64,000 nt of DNA, taken from CBDDKU01 sp965230375. GTDB lineage: Bacteria > Bacteroidota > Bacteroidia > Flavobacteriales_D > Cryomorphaceae. The stretch is taken from positions 124,001-188,000 of the forward strand of contig CBDDKU010000006.1 in assembly GCA_965230375.1 (NCBI GenBank), in the 5' to 3' direction. The position numbers and the translations under genes were made by a program. Under the pieces are notes generated by a model, which searched no databases, was not told where the DNA came from, and worked only from the letters and a program-made list of their open reading frames with translations. Of this stretch, positions 52,109 to 61,925 are shown piece after piece. The number at the start of each line of letters is the position of its first letter. The first letter of the stretch is position 1.

Positions 52109-53485
52109 ATGGAAAAGCTAAAATATTTGATTGGAGCAATTATTTTGCTTCTCAACGGGTACGCTGCGTTTTGTCAAGAGGGTCTTATTGTATGGGGCTC
52201 TAACATTGGCATTGAAGAAGATTACGCTGTTATTACAAATTCAACATCCTCTATATACTATGGTTCTTCAGGTGCGACTTCTGTCAATTTGTTTGAAAGT
52301 GGTGATGAAGGGCTTGTCAGGTTTCCTATCATATCAGGTTCAGAAACCTATACACTTGGATTTGTAGAGAGTAATTATAACTATGACTATAAGCTAGAGA
52401 CAATAGATTTTGCTGTCGAAGTTTCTTCAAATAGAGACCTAATCATTTATGAAGATGGAATTGTTCAAGAGACAATATCAGGATTCTCACCGGGAGATGA
52501 GTGTGTTGTTAAACAGAAATTGGGAGATTTATTTGTCTACGGAATAGTACGAGGGAATGAAATTCAAATGAGCAGAGGGTCTTATCAACTTGCTACAAAT
52601 TCCTCCTACAACATAGCTTTGATAATGAAGGATGGTGGGACATCTTTAATTGGGCTGTCAACGAGTTTCCAGAATAATTTTAGAGCTGAATGGGAGTCTT
52701 GGAGTCAATCAACAGTGGCAATATCAGCAAATCTAGATATTGAAAAGGTTTCAGGTAGCGACAGTTGGAACGAGGCGGCAACTTATTCACTTAATAGGTT
52801 GCCTCCAGGAAGTGATGGGATCTTATCTTACCGGGTTCACAGCTTGTCAGATGAAAGGGCGGTTGGATTGATTACAGATTCAATAAGTCAGAGTTTTTAT
52901 TACATGGATTATGGTTGCCGCTTAAAAGATGATCGGTTGATGTTTTACAGTAAAGGAAAGTATACTGGTTCATACAGTTCATTAAAGATGGATGACCTGC
53001 TTACTATAGATAGAACCGACGATGTTATCTCTGTGAAAATAAATGGTATTACTGTCAAATCTTATTCGAATGTTGACAAAAGCGAAGAGCTTCAAGTTCA
53101 GACAGCTATAAAGGAAAAGAATCTGAAGATTAAAGGTGTGTGGACAACCTTTAAGCCTTACACTAAATTAAAACCAACTCCAATTAGACTAGTAAATGCT
53201 GACGATCCAGCCCATATACCTTTTACACGAGTGTCTCAAGCTAATCAGCTCGCTGTAAAGTATTTAGAGCTGTATAAGGCAGGTGGTAATATTCAATTGC
53301 AAGTGCTTAATTCAGATTTTCAAGATGTGAGTAGTTCTGTTGTTTTCACTCCTACTGCTGCTAAGCATGGAGATAATAGGATACAATTAGGCCTGAGTTC
53401 TCTTGATGTGAATGAACTGTATCATGTTGTTGTGAGAGACGGAATGGATCGCAAGTGGGAACTGAATTTCTATTTAAATGAATAG
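52109..53485 (+). CDS. Secreted protein with two SPRY/concanavalin-like repeats
   Basis: The 458-residue protein has a signal peptide (residues 5-22) and two similar domains. The first is at about 25-150 (GDEGLVRFPIISGSETYTLGFVES, DFAVEVSSNRDLIIYEDG). The second is at about 210-340 (GSDGILSYRVHSLSDERAVGLITDS, DYGCRLKDDRLMFYSKG). A C-terminal domain (about 350-458) resembles a T9SS-like or FnIII module but lacks the PNP tail. The similarity suggests a jelly-roll carbohydrate- or surface-binding role. It overlaps the OmpH-like gene by 8 bp. Confidence 0.65.
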   Translation: MEKLKYLIGAIILLLNGYAAFCQEGLIVWGSNIGIEEDYAVITNSTSSIYYGSSGATSVNLFESGDEGLVRFPIISGSETYTLGFVESNYNYDYKLETIDFAVEVSSNRDLIIYEDGIVQETISGFSPGDECVVKQKLGDLFVYGIVRGNEIQMSRGSYQLATNSSYNIALIMKDGGTSLIGLSTSFQNNFRAEWESWSQSTVAISANLDIEKVSGSDSWNEAATYSLNRLPPGSDGILSYRVHSLSDERAVGLITDSISQSFYYMDYGCRLKDDRLMFYSKGKYTGSYSSLKMDDLLTIDRTDDVISVKINGITVKSYSNVDKSEELQVQTAIKEKNLKIKGVWTTFKPYTKLKPTPIRLVNADDPAHIPFTRVSQANQLAVKYLELYKAGGNIQLQVLNSDFQDVSSSVVFTPTAAKHGDNRIQLGLSSLDVNELYHVVVRDGMDRKWELNFYLNE

Positions 53486-53999
53486 TACAGTGAAGAGATA
53501 TTTCATCCTAGCATTTATAATCGGGATTTCCTGTTCTTCTTGCAAAAATAGGAACTATAGCATTGTAGTTGTTGATGTGGTTAAAGCATTTGAGTCTTAT
53601 GAAATGCAAGTGGAGCTGAGACAGGAAGTAGATGAAGAATTGAGGTTTGAGCAGGGGGTAATAGATAGTCTAACCGTACAAGCAAACATTGTTTTGGACG
53701 AGATGAGTTCAAATGAAGTGAGTTCGGATATTTATAATTCCAGATATCAGGAGATGTACATAGATATCTCTAAAAGGCAAGAAAAACTGGATGAAAGGAT
53801 TTCAGCTAAAGTGGAAGACTATGATCGAATGATCATGAAGCGGATTAACTCGAACCTAGAATTGTTCGCAAAATCAAAAGATGTTGATTTGATTTTATCT
53901 AAAGGAGGAAATTATCCCGGAGTTCTTTATTCATCTGAAGTTCATGACTTGACAAATGATTTTATTGAGTTTTTAAATGATGATTATCATGGTTCGTAG
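53478..53999 (+). CDS. OmpH/Skp family lipoprotein
   Basis: The 173-residue protein has a lipobox (CSSC near residue 22) and the OmpH pattern. A first strand (YSIVVVDVVKAFESYEM) is followed by a long coiled coil (residues 45-120) and a final strand (VDLILSKGG), then a short tail. Skp-like proteins chaperone outer-membrane proteins in the periplasm. Here it may keep an exported RHS protein from aggregating. It is lipid-anchored, unlike E. coli Skp. Confidence 0.8.
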   Translation: MNSTVKRYFILAFIIGISCSSCKNRNYSIVVVDVVKAFESYEMQVELRQEVDEELRFEQGVIDSLTVQANIVLDEMSSNEVSSDIYNSRYQEMYIDISKRQEKLDERISAKVEDYDRMIMKRINSNLELFAKSKDVDLILSKGGNYPGVLYSSEVHDLTNDFIEFLNDDYHGS

Positions 54000-54534
54000 T
54001 AGCATGGTACTGGTATTCTCTGGCTTAGCCTTAATCGCTTGCCTAGGTTCGTGCAAAAGTGTGTTGTCTACTGATGAATTTGCAGAATGGTGGGACCAAA
54101 ATAAGATCAATTACATTCAAAGTAAAAGCATTTCGGGTACTCAATACTCCGCGATGTTATTGAAGGATGGAACTTCGACGAAACAAGGTTTCACTAGTAT
54201 AGAATTGCGAATTCAGTTGGAAAGTGGATATAATTTTATGCATTATAGAGTGCAGAGTGATATGGAAGTACAACAGAGGTATGCTCATTTGATGGGGGAG
54301 TTCAAGAGGAACGTTAAGGTTAACGCGGGAGATGAAGAGATAAATTGTATTGATTTGATTATTCAGCCTACTTCTGGACTAACACCCTACACAAGCTTGA
54401 TTTTAGTGTTCAATGATAATCTCTTGAGTAGAGATAGATTAGAATTGCGGTTCATAGATGACGTTACAGATACTGGAATAGTGAATCTGGTTTTTGAAAA
54501 TTTGGATGAAATTCCTGAAATAAAGAGTGCTTAA
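53989..54534 (+). CDS. Lipoprotein in the RHS operon, unknown
   Basis: The 181-residue protein has a lipoprotein signal (LALIACLGSC). The mature part alternates strands and helices with YIQSKSISGTQYSAMLL near residue 37 and MHYRVQSDMEVQQRYAHLM near residue 84. No domain is recognised. The ATG at 53989 is used; 53977 is in frame and would overlap the OmpH-like gene by 23 bp instead of 11. It ends 3 bp before the giant RHS gene. Confidence 0.6.
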   Translation: MVRSSMVLVFSGLALIACLGSCKSVLSTDEFAEWWDQNKINYIQSKSISGTQYSAMLLKDGTSTKQGFTSIELRIQLESGYNFMHYRVQSDMEVQQRYAHLMGEFKRNVKVNAGDEEINCIDLIIQPTSGLTPYTSLILVFNDNLLSRDRLELRFIDDVTDTGIVNLVFENLDEIPEIKSA

Positions 54535-54537
54535 GAG

Positions 54538-57500
54538 ATGAAAATATTAAGAGACAATTTCTGGGTGAAAGTGGTTGCAGTTTCACTAACAATTTCCATG
54601 CTGACACAATTTTTCGCGCCTACGGCAGCTTTTGCTCTGACATCTGGGCCTTCGCAGCCCGAAGTTCAGTCGTTTATGCCTGTTTCTGTTAGTGATATGG
54701 TGGATTTAAGTAGTGGAGATTTCCACTACAATATACCCTTGATGCAAGTAGGGGATTACCCTGTAAACTTGATTTACAATACTGGAATTACTACTGATCA
54801 GGAGGCTTCTTGGGTAGGGCTCGGCTGGAATATAAATCCAGGTGTAATAAACAGACAAGTTAGGAGTTTGCCTGACGATTTTGACGGAGATGAGTTGATT
54901 TCAAAAACGTCTATCAAGGAGAACAAGACATTTGGTGTAACCGCATCAGTACCGAATGTAGAGGTTAGTGGGTTTGAGCTTTTGAATTTGAACTTTACCC
55001 TTGGAATTTCTTTTAACAACTATACGGGTATTGGGTTTACACGGACAATTGGGATTGGAGCCCAAATAGCTGAAGGTAATGCTGGCGAAGATGATAGAAT
55101 ACTAAGTCTAGTGAACATTTCTGCTGGCTTGGATGGTCCATTATCAATTAAGCCAGCACTTGGTCTAACGAGTAGGAAAAATAAAGAAGATAAGACTTCA
55201 GAAAGAAAAAAAGCCAAAGAAGGTAAATCTGGGGATAGGTCTATTAAGTTTCAGTTGCAAGAGGCTGAGTCAATGGACGATGTTAGAAAAGAACTTGGAA
55301 GCCGAAAGGGATATGGAGCTCAGAAGGCACTTAGTATGGCCAATTATTTCATCATAAATCAGGGCGTGACACCAACTGTTGAGCACCCGATGCAATTTAC
55401 TCCACTTTCCCTAGGCCTAACTCTTGGACCAGGGGTTACATTGATTGATGGTCAGTTAACTGAGTTACGTGGATTTTATAATAAGCAGAAGCTAAAGGAA
55501 AAGGAAATTTCAAATAAGGCATATGGATACAATTTTCTCCAAAATAGTGGAGGGGATGAGGCGCTGAAGGATTTTTCAAGGGATAATGACCAAGCTTACA
55601 TGAGAACGACCCCATATATTTCTAACCCCGTTGCGACATACGACTCATATGTTGTAAATGGTCATGGTATTGGAGGGATGTTTAGACCTCATAGAGGAGA
55701 CTTCGGAAGTTTCAGCACCCCCAAAGTAAAAAGTACAACAGCTGGAGGGTCCATTAACGTTGAAGCTGAAGGAGGAAATATAATAGACCTTGGTTTTGAC
55801 GTTCAAGTAAATTCCGGAAATAGTCAAACTAGGCGCTGGAAGAACCAGAATCCTATGTCTTCAATCACAGCATTTAAGTCATCACCTTCTACTGGAAGTA
55901 TAGGGACACTTTACGAACCTTATTATTTTAAATTTTTAGGAGATAAACCATTTGATCCGCAACTTGAAGAAATCAAGGATGACTTTTTGGGAGAACGACC
56001 TGTAAGAATTAAAGTGAACGCAATTGGAGGAGCTGAACGAGAGATTGCCGGACTGGAAATTAATGAAAATAATCCAATATTCCCCGCTGGTTACATTTCC
56101 AAGACTTTTTCAAATCTTACGTATCCGATTAGAGACGATTCTCGTGTAAAACGAGAGAAAATGATTACTCAAATTGCTTCGAGTGAGATTTTTAGTGCTG
56201 GCTTAACTGGTTGGGCGAGCCCTCATAGTAAACCGCATCATATCGGAGAAATTTCTGTAACTAATGAAAACGGCCAGCGCTACGTATACGGACGACCGGC
56301 GTATAATATTTCTAAAAAGGAAACAACGTTCAGTGCCGGACATGGTGGAGCGATGCCAGCACAGGGGCATGTAACCTATACCCAATCAGATATATCAACC
56401 AATAACGATCGAGGATTGGACAATTATTTCAAGTCGGTTGAAACACCTGCATATGCTCATAGTTATTTGATAACGGGAATTTTATCTTCGGATTACTCTG
56501 ATTCAGATGGCATCCGGGGACCTTCTGCAAATGATCATGGATCATACACCCGATTTGAATACCATGCACCATTCTTGCACAAATGGAGAACCCCATATGA
56601 AACTTCGTTAGCGTCTTATAATCGAGGTCTGATTTCGAAAGATGATGACGATAAGGGGACTATTATTGAAGGTGTTAAGGAGTTACACTACTTAAAAGAA
56701 ATCAGAACAAAAAACCAAATTGCCGTATTTTCAATTTCTGAACGACAAGATGGACGAGAGAGTGGTGGAAATGAGGTGATGAGAAAATTAGATAGAATTG
56801 ACCTTTATTCGCTGAATGACTACGAGGCTAACTTTGGTCAGGCTACTCCTATCAAAACAGTTCATTTTAAATACAGCTATGAGTTGTGCCCATCGACTCC
56901 AAATTCCACTAGTGGAAAACTGACACTCAAGCAAGTTTTTTTCACATACGGGAATTCAGAACTGACCGCGCTAAATCCGTATGAATTTCAGTACGATAAC
57001 GCCCCATTTAATTATCTGACCAGCGACATATGGGGAAGTTACAAACCACAGAATGGTGGAGGACAAAACCCTGGAAATACGACCAACTTAGATTTTCCAT
57101 ATGTCAATCAAGTTCCTGGGGTAAATGGACCAGATTCATGGGCGTCAACTTGGGCACTAAAGAATATCAAGCTTCCATCAGGGGGTGCTATTGAAGTTGA
57201 CTACGAGTCAGATAGATACGCTCATGTTCAGGATAGGCGGGCCATGCAAATGGTCAAAGTGGTTGGGTTTGATTCGGGTGGATCAGAGCCAGCGAATAAT
57301 AAATTATTTGCTTCAGGTGGAACAGTCTATGATCATTTAGTTGTCGAAATCCCAGAGAATTTTTCGGGTTCGGAAAGTGAGTTTATTAATAAATGTGTTC
57401 AACCATTGATTGACAGTAATCAGCCTGTTTATTTCAACTTTTTGGTTGATGTTATTAATAACAATGAGCAAGATCGAGTACCGGGATACTTCAAAATTAA

Positions 57501-60500
57501 TACAGCTTCTACAGGTTCACCTTCGGATAACCAAATAATACTCGTTATCAAAAAAGTGAATATTCCAGGTGCAAATAGCGCAGATGCAAACCCTGTGTCG
57601 TTTGCTGCATGGAACCATGCTAAAATTCACTACCCAAAGAAGGCATACGGTTTCCCTGAAATGGAAGCTGGGGGTGGCCCAGTCGATTTCATTGCTGATT
57701 TGGCTTCGAATTCCTTGATCGGAAATATCGTTTCTGTCATAGCTGGCCCAGATATCAGAATACGAAACGCTGGATTTGGAAAGCGATTTTATCCAAATCA
57801 ATCGTGGGTTAGGCTCTTATCTCCATTAGAAGGAAAGTACGGAGGGGGTAGCCGTGTCTCGTCCATCAAGATTATTGACAACTGGAATGCAATGTCATCT
57901 TCATCTGGAGGCAATTCTGGTAACTACCAAGCTGCTTACGGCCAAAAGTACACCTATACCCTTGATGATGGTGTGTTGAGCAGTGGTGTAGCGACTTATG
58001 AGTCAGGTGTTTCCAAAGAGAACCCATTCCATCTCCCTAAGAATTACAAAGCTGAGAGAGCTCTGGTTCCTGGAGAGTCATATTATATTGATACCCCGGT
58101 AGGAGATTCATTTTTTCCTTCGCCAAGAGTCACATATAGTAGGGTGCAGGTGGAGAGCCTTTATCTGGATGAAGGGACACCTGGCAGTGGAGTGTTTACG
58201 GATATATCGAGTAATGTATCAAATCATCAGAACGGATATACGGTAACCGAGTTCTATACTTCTAAAGACTTCCCGACTAAAAGTTCCGCAACAGGAAAAG
58301 ATGTCTCAAACAAGTTGTTAGGCTCCATAATAGGAAGTTTGCTCGACTTCTATACGTTCAACTGGGAAACTGTTTCTCAGGGCTTTTATGTTGAAACCAA
58401 TGATATGGATGGTAAGCTTAAATCTCAAGCTACCTATAACTCAGATGGTGTTTTAATGACAAAGACTGAACAGATTTACCAAGTTAATGGTGAAAATGGA
58501 CCAGGCTTAGACAATCAAGTTTTAATGATAGATGACCAGCTGAATATAACTTGCGAAGAGGTTGGTGTAGAATTTGAGCTTTACCACGACTTTAAAGAAA
58601 GCTTTTCAACTTCAAAGACTGTTGGGTTACAACCAAATGCAGGGACATTTATCATCTTCGCATTTCCAATCACAGTGCCAGCTTTTTTCCCTGAGATAAA
58701 TGTTCACGATACAAGGTTGCGAACTGCTTCTACCATGAAGGTGATTCATAAGCATGGAATATTGAAGGAGGTACGTTCTTATGACCAAGGTGCAGAAGTA
58801 GTTTCAGAAAATTTAGCCTACGACAAAGAGAGTGGAGAAGTAATTCTTTCTTCATATTCAAACGAATACGGTGAAAAGCACCATGCTTTCTCATATCCAG
58901 CGCACTGGAAGTACCCCCGAATGGGAGGAGCTTATCAGAATGAAGGGATGGTTACTTCTTCATTTTTACTGGACAATAATGGATTGTTATCAGCAGATGG
59001 CATTGAGCACTTCTACAATGGAGATGAAGTGCTTGTAGCAACCCCCACTTTTCAAACTAAGGCATGGGTATATCAACCAGATAATAGCGACGAAAAGTAC
59101 CTCATTAACCATGATGGTAATCCGGTGGTTGGCTTAGCCGGTGGAGGCGCTATTAATCCTGGTTATATTAAGGTGTTGAGATCGGGTAATCGAAATATGC
59201 AAGGGTTGGCTATGGGTAATATGGTTACTTTTCACAACCCTCTAGGTACAGCAGCGGTTCAAGGGTATTGCAGTTCTACTCAAGATGCCAAACTTGTCCT
59301 AGCCCCAGAATCTCCATTTGATGAGTCTTTACGTGTTTTAAACGCGGCGGCTTCAACGTATAGTGATGAATGGAAAACTTTTGCGGCTAGTGATGCGTTT
59401 TTCTCTAATAACTGTGAAAGTGGTGGTAACTGGGTGGCAGGACTTGTTCCCTTACTAAATTCTGTAATGGATATTATGCCACAGGTCACAGGATCTTATA
59501 CCTATTCCAGCGCACAACTGGGCTTAGGTTGGCTTGCTGGAGTGCAAAGTTTCAATGAGGGCGATGCAAGTGGCTCGTATGTTTCATGTGATGGAGCTTT
59601 TTCAATTTCATGTGATGCCGAGCTTCTTGGCAATGGACATTGGCTTTTTGTGGACTATTATCTAAATGGTGTTAACTGTGACGGGCTGCCGTCTCAAATG
59701 CTAATTGTTAGTATTAAATGGTTACTCAATGATGACTGTCCCGGTGCTGGCAATGTCGAAGACATACTAGAAGCTAATCCTCAAACTTCAATTGATTATA
59801 TGAATTGGGAGTATAATGCTGGACAATTTTTTGCTTATGCTGGAGGTTGGTATTCAATTCTAAGGTCGGATGGTTCTATATGCGCTGCGTACATAATTAC
59901 TCATCAAGAGTGTAATGAGCCTTATGGTAGTCTTGGTTGTTTATCATACCCTCATTTCTCTGATGGTGAATGCTCCCCAGTTATCGGTGATCCTGTGAAT
60001 CCATTCTTGGTCGGGTTGCGCGGAAACTGGAGACTAGACAGAGAGTGGGCTTATAGTGGAGACCGCACCTACACATTCAATAGCGATGATGGACAAGGTG
60101 GAGTTAACGAGCATAGTAACCTCAGAGAAGATGGATACATCACAGATTTTCACCCGTTTTGGGAACTTGATGAAGATGGGTGGACAGAATCTTCATATCT
60201 GAAATGGATTTCAAGTAGAGAAGTTTCAGAATACTCGACCTTAGGCGCTGAACTTGAGAATGTAGATCCTTTGTTTAGACATAGCGCAGCAGTGTTTGGA
60301 TACAATCAAAAATTGCCAGTCTGTCTTGCGAATAATGCGACATACCAGCAAATAGGATTTGATTCATTTGAAGATTACGGATACTACAATTGTCAGGCAG
60401 GTTGCTTCAAGAGACATTTCGCTTTCGAAGACTTTGCTCAATACGTAACCCAAAATGAGGCTCACACGGGGTATCATTCTATCGCTGTTAGCCACGATGA

Positions 60501-61194
60501 GAACGTGACAATGACGCGTTATCTAGATATAGATCCTTCAGGTATGCCAGATTATAACGGAGCTCCACCATATATCATGTCTGTGGATAATGACCTAGGC
60601 TTGTTTGGTCCTGAGATATACGATACAGAAGAAGCGGCCCAAGGTGCTTCGTCACCTGCTCTGGTTGCAAATCAAAAGTATATTCTGAGTTATTGGGTAA
60701 AAGAACTTGAGTCAGGGCAGACTATTAACCCAGTGATGACCTATCAATTTGATAGTTTTAATCACGATGTTTTGATTGAAGTAGATGGGGTTGCGATTCA
60801 AGTCGATGAGAAAAGAGTATCTCCAATTATTGACGGTTGGCAGAGAGTGGAATTGGAGTTTGACTTTGATTTTAGTCCACTAGCTCCAGTAAATAGTCCT
60901 GTAGAAGGGGTTGATGGTGAGTTTATTTTAACTCTTTCTGGTACGTCCAATCCGAGTGAAAACAAGACCACTTATTTTGACGATATCAGAATTCACCCAT
61001 TCAATAGTGATTTCAAGTCATTTGTATACGATTATAGAACGATGAAGGTTGTGGCTGAACTAGATGCAAACAACTTTGCTACGATATATGAATACGATCA
61101 AGGAGGAAACCTGGTTCGTGTTAAGAAAGAAACAGAGAAGGGTATTGTTACACTTCAAGAAAGCAGAAAATACCTACCAACTGAGTTTCAATAA
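54538..61194 (+). CDS. 2218-residue RHS/SpvB-like secreted giant
   Basis: The protein has a signal-like N-terminus (residues 10-33, SMLTQFFAPTAAFA). An SpvB/RHS-type opening follows: VDLSSGDFHYNIPLMQVGDY near residue 57 and ASWVGLGWNINPGVINRQV near residue 86. Then come about 1,800 residues of beta-rich sequence, a Cys-containing region near residues 1620-1830, and a jelly-roll-like module near 1955-2145 that opens with EAHTGYHSI and closes with YFDDIRIHP. One clear YD-type repeat (YEYDQGGNLVRV) is seen near residue 2181. No T9SS tail, toxin domain or PAAR is visible. RHS shells often encase toxins or act as surface polymers; this one has neither an evident warhead nor an immunity gene. Confidence 0.85.
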   Translation: MKILRDNFWVKVVAVSLTISMLTQFFAPTAAFALTSGPSQPEVQSFMPVSVSDMVDLSSGDFHYNIPLMQVGDYPVNLIYNTGITTDQEASWVGLGWNINPGVINRQVRSLPDDFDGDELISKTSIKENKTFGVTASVPNVEVSGFELLNLNFTLGISFNNYTGIGFTRTIGIGAQIAEGNAGEDDRILSLVNISAGLDGPLSIKPALGLTSRKNKEDKTSERKKAKEGKSGDRSIKFQLQEAESMDDVRKELGSRKGYGAQKALSMANYFIINQGVTPTVEHPMQFTPLSLGLTLGPGVTLIDGQLTELRGFYNKQKLKEKEISNKAYGYNFLQNSGGDEALKDFSRDNDQAYMRTTPYISNPVATYDSYVVNGHGIGGMFRPHRGDFGSFSTPKVKSTTAGGSINVEAEGGNIIDLGFDVQVNSGNSQTRRWKNQNPMSSITAFKSSPSTGSIGTLYEPYYFKFLGDKPFDPQLEEIKDDFLGERPVRIKVNAIGGAEREIAGLEINENNPIFPAGYISKTFSNLTYPIRDDSRVKREKMITQIASSEIFSAGLTGWASPHSKPHHIGEISVTNENGQRYVYGRPAYNISKKETTFSAGHGGAMPAQGHVTYTQSDISTNNDRGLDNYFKSVETPAYAHSYLITGILSSDYSDSDGIRGPSANDHGSYTRFEYHAPFLHKWRTPYETSLASYNRGLISKDDDDKGTIIEGVKELHYLKEIRTKNQIAVFSISERQDGRESGGNEVMRKLDRIDLYSLNDYEANFGQATPIKTVHFKYSYELCPSTPNSTSGKLTLKQVFFTYGNSELTALNPYEFQYDNAPFNYLTSDIWGSYKPQNGGGQNPGNTTNLDFPYVNQVPGVNGPDSWASTWALKNIKLPSGGAIEVDYESDRYAHVQDRRAMQMVKVVGFDSGGSEPANNKLFASGGTVYDHLVVEIPENFSGSESEFINKCVQPLIDSNQPVYFNFLVDVINNNEQDRVPGYFKINTASTGSPSDNQIILVIKKVNIPGANSADANPVSFAAWNHAKIHYPKKAYGFPEMEAGGGPVDFIADLASNSLIGNIVSVIAGPDIRIRNAGFGKRFYPNQSWVRLLSPLEGKYGGGSRVSSIKIIDNWNAMSSSSGGNSGNYQAAYGQKYTYTLDDGVLSSGVATYESGVSKENPFHLPKNYKAERALVPGESYYIDTPVGDSFFPSPRVTYSRVQVESLYLDEGTPGSGVFTDISSNVSNHQNGYTVTEFYTSKDFPTKSSATGKDVSNKLLGSIIGSLLDFYTFNWETVSQGFYVETNDMDGKLKSQATYNSDGVLMTKTEQIYQVNGENGPGLDNQVLMIDDQLNITCEEVGVEFELYHDFKESFSTSKTVGLQPNAGTFIIFAFPITVPAFFPEINVHDTRLRTASTMKVIHKHGILKEVRSYDQGAEVVSENLAYDKESGEVILSSYSNEYGEKHHAFSYPAHWKYPRMGGAYQNEGMVTSSFLLDNNGLLSADGIEHFYNGDEVLVATPTFQTKAWVYQPDNSDEKYLINHDGNPVVGLAGGGAINPGYIKVLRSGNRNMQGLAMGNMVTFHNPLGTAAVQGYCSSTQDAKLVLAPESPFDESLRVLNAAASTYSDEWKTFAASDAFFSNNCESGGNWVAGLVPLLNSVMDIMPQVTGSYTYSSAQLGLGWLAGVQSFNEGDASGSYVSCDGAFSISCDAELLGNGHWLFVDYYLNGVNCDGLPSQMLIVSIKWLLNDDCPGAGNVEDILEANPQTSIDYMNWEYNAGQFFAYAGGWYSILRSDGSICAAYIITHQECNEPYGSLGCLSYPHFSDGECSPVIGDPVNPFLVGLRGNWRLDREWAYSGDRTYTFNSDDGQGGVNEHSNLREDGYITDFHPFWELDEDGWTESSYLKWISSREVSEYSTLGAELENVDPLFRHSAAVFGYNQKLPVCLANNATYQQIGFDSFEDYGYYNCQAGCFKRHFAFEDFAQYVTQNEAHTGYHSIAVSHDENVTMTRYLDIDPSGMPDYNGAPPYIMSVDNDLGLFGPEIYDTEEAAQGASSPALVANQKYILSYWVKELESGQTINPVMTYQFDSFNHDVLIEVDGVAIQVDEKRVSPIIDGWQRVELEFDFDFSPLAPVNSPVEGVDGEFILTLSGTSNPSENKTTYFDDIRIHPFNSDFKSFVYDYRTMKVVAELDANNFATIYEYDQGGNLVRVKKETEKGIVTLQESRKYLPTEFQ

Positions 61195-61925
61195 TGACAA
61201 AGTACTTTTTACATATTGTCTTAAATCTGTTTGTTGTTTCTTTTTTATTTGGGCAGAACGATACGTTTTGGCGAGATTTTGAAACCTATGCTAACAGAGA
61301 AGTACCTGTTTCAAAAAAATTGGAAATCAATGCGTATGCAAATAGCGTGACTTCGGAGATTCGAGAAAGCTCGTATGGCGAGCTTTACTATGATTCAGAT
61401 GAGATGATGTTCAAACTACCTGAGGGGGCGTCAATAGCAAATTCGAGTACGGTAGTCCAAATCATGCACGAACAAAAGCTAATAGTCGTCACAAAACCGT
61501 TGAAGGAGCAAAAATCGGAGTATGATTTTGTTGGAACCATCAAAGCACTTAGAGATGAAGGTGCACTGTTAATTAAAGAGAATAGTGGATCATATGTACT
61601 TAGTTCAAAGCAAGATAACCACGCCAAAATAAATCGAATTGAATGGCACTTCAAGAAGGCACCATTAGATATTGATAAGACTATTGTCTTTATGAATGAA
61701 CTGAACCTAACGGACAATACAGCCGAAGGGGGGACGGGAGAAGACTATAAATTGAAGTCGCCAAGAATGGAAATCACCTATTCGAATCAGGCCATAAATC
61801 CAATTCGAGTAGAAGATGTTATCTATTTCAAGAATAGTGAGATAAAAACGACGGAGCAGTATGCATCGTATGAGATAATCGATTTGACCGAAAGATATGA
61901 GACAACAGAAATTCACAATAGGTAA
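61194..61925 (+). CDS. Secreted protein between the two RHS genes
   Basis: The 243-residue protein has a signal peptide (residues 1-20, FLHIVLNLFVVSFLFGQ). The rest is charged with mixed strands (RDFETYANREVPVSKKLEINAYANSVTSEI, split near residue 25; VRVEDVIYFKNSEIKTTEQYASYEIIDL). No domain is recognised. Its start codon shares one base with the stop of the 2218-residue gene. Its end overlaps the next RHS gene by 29 bp. It may be an accessory chaperone or structural part. Confidence 0.65.
   Translation: MTKYFLHIVLNLFVVSFLFGQNDTFWRDFETYANREVPVSKKLEINAYANSVTSEIRESSYGELYYDSDEMMFKLPEGASIANSSTVVQIMHEQKLIVVTKPLKEQKSEYDFVGTIKALRDEGALLIKENSGSYVLSSKQDNHAKINRIEWHFKKAPLDIDKTIVFMNELNLTDNTAEGGTGEDYKLKSPRMEITYSNQAINPIRVEDVIYFKNSEIKTTEQYASYEIIDLTERYETTEIHNR

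Noticed and set aside
54538..61194. Frameshifted or truncated RHS gene
   Set aside because: The frame is open for 2218 codons with an intact start, and the next gene begins in tight overlap, so the split looks natural rather than caused by an error.
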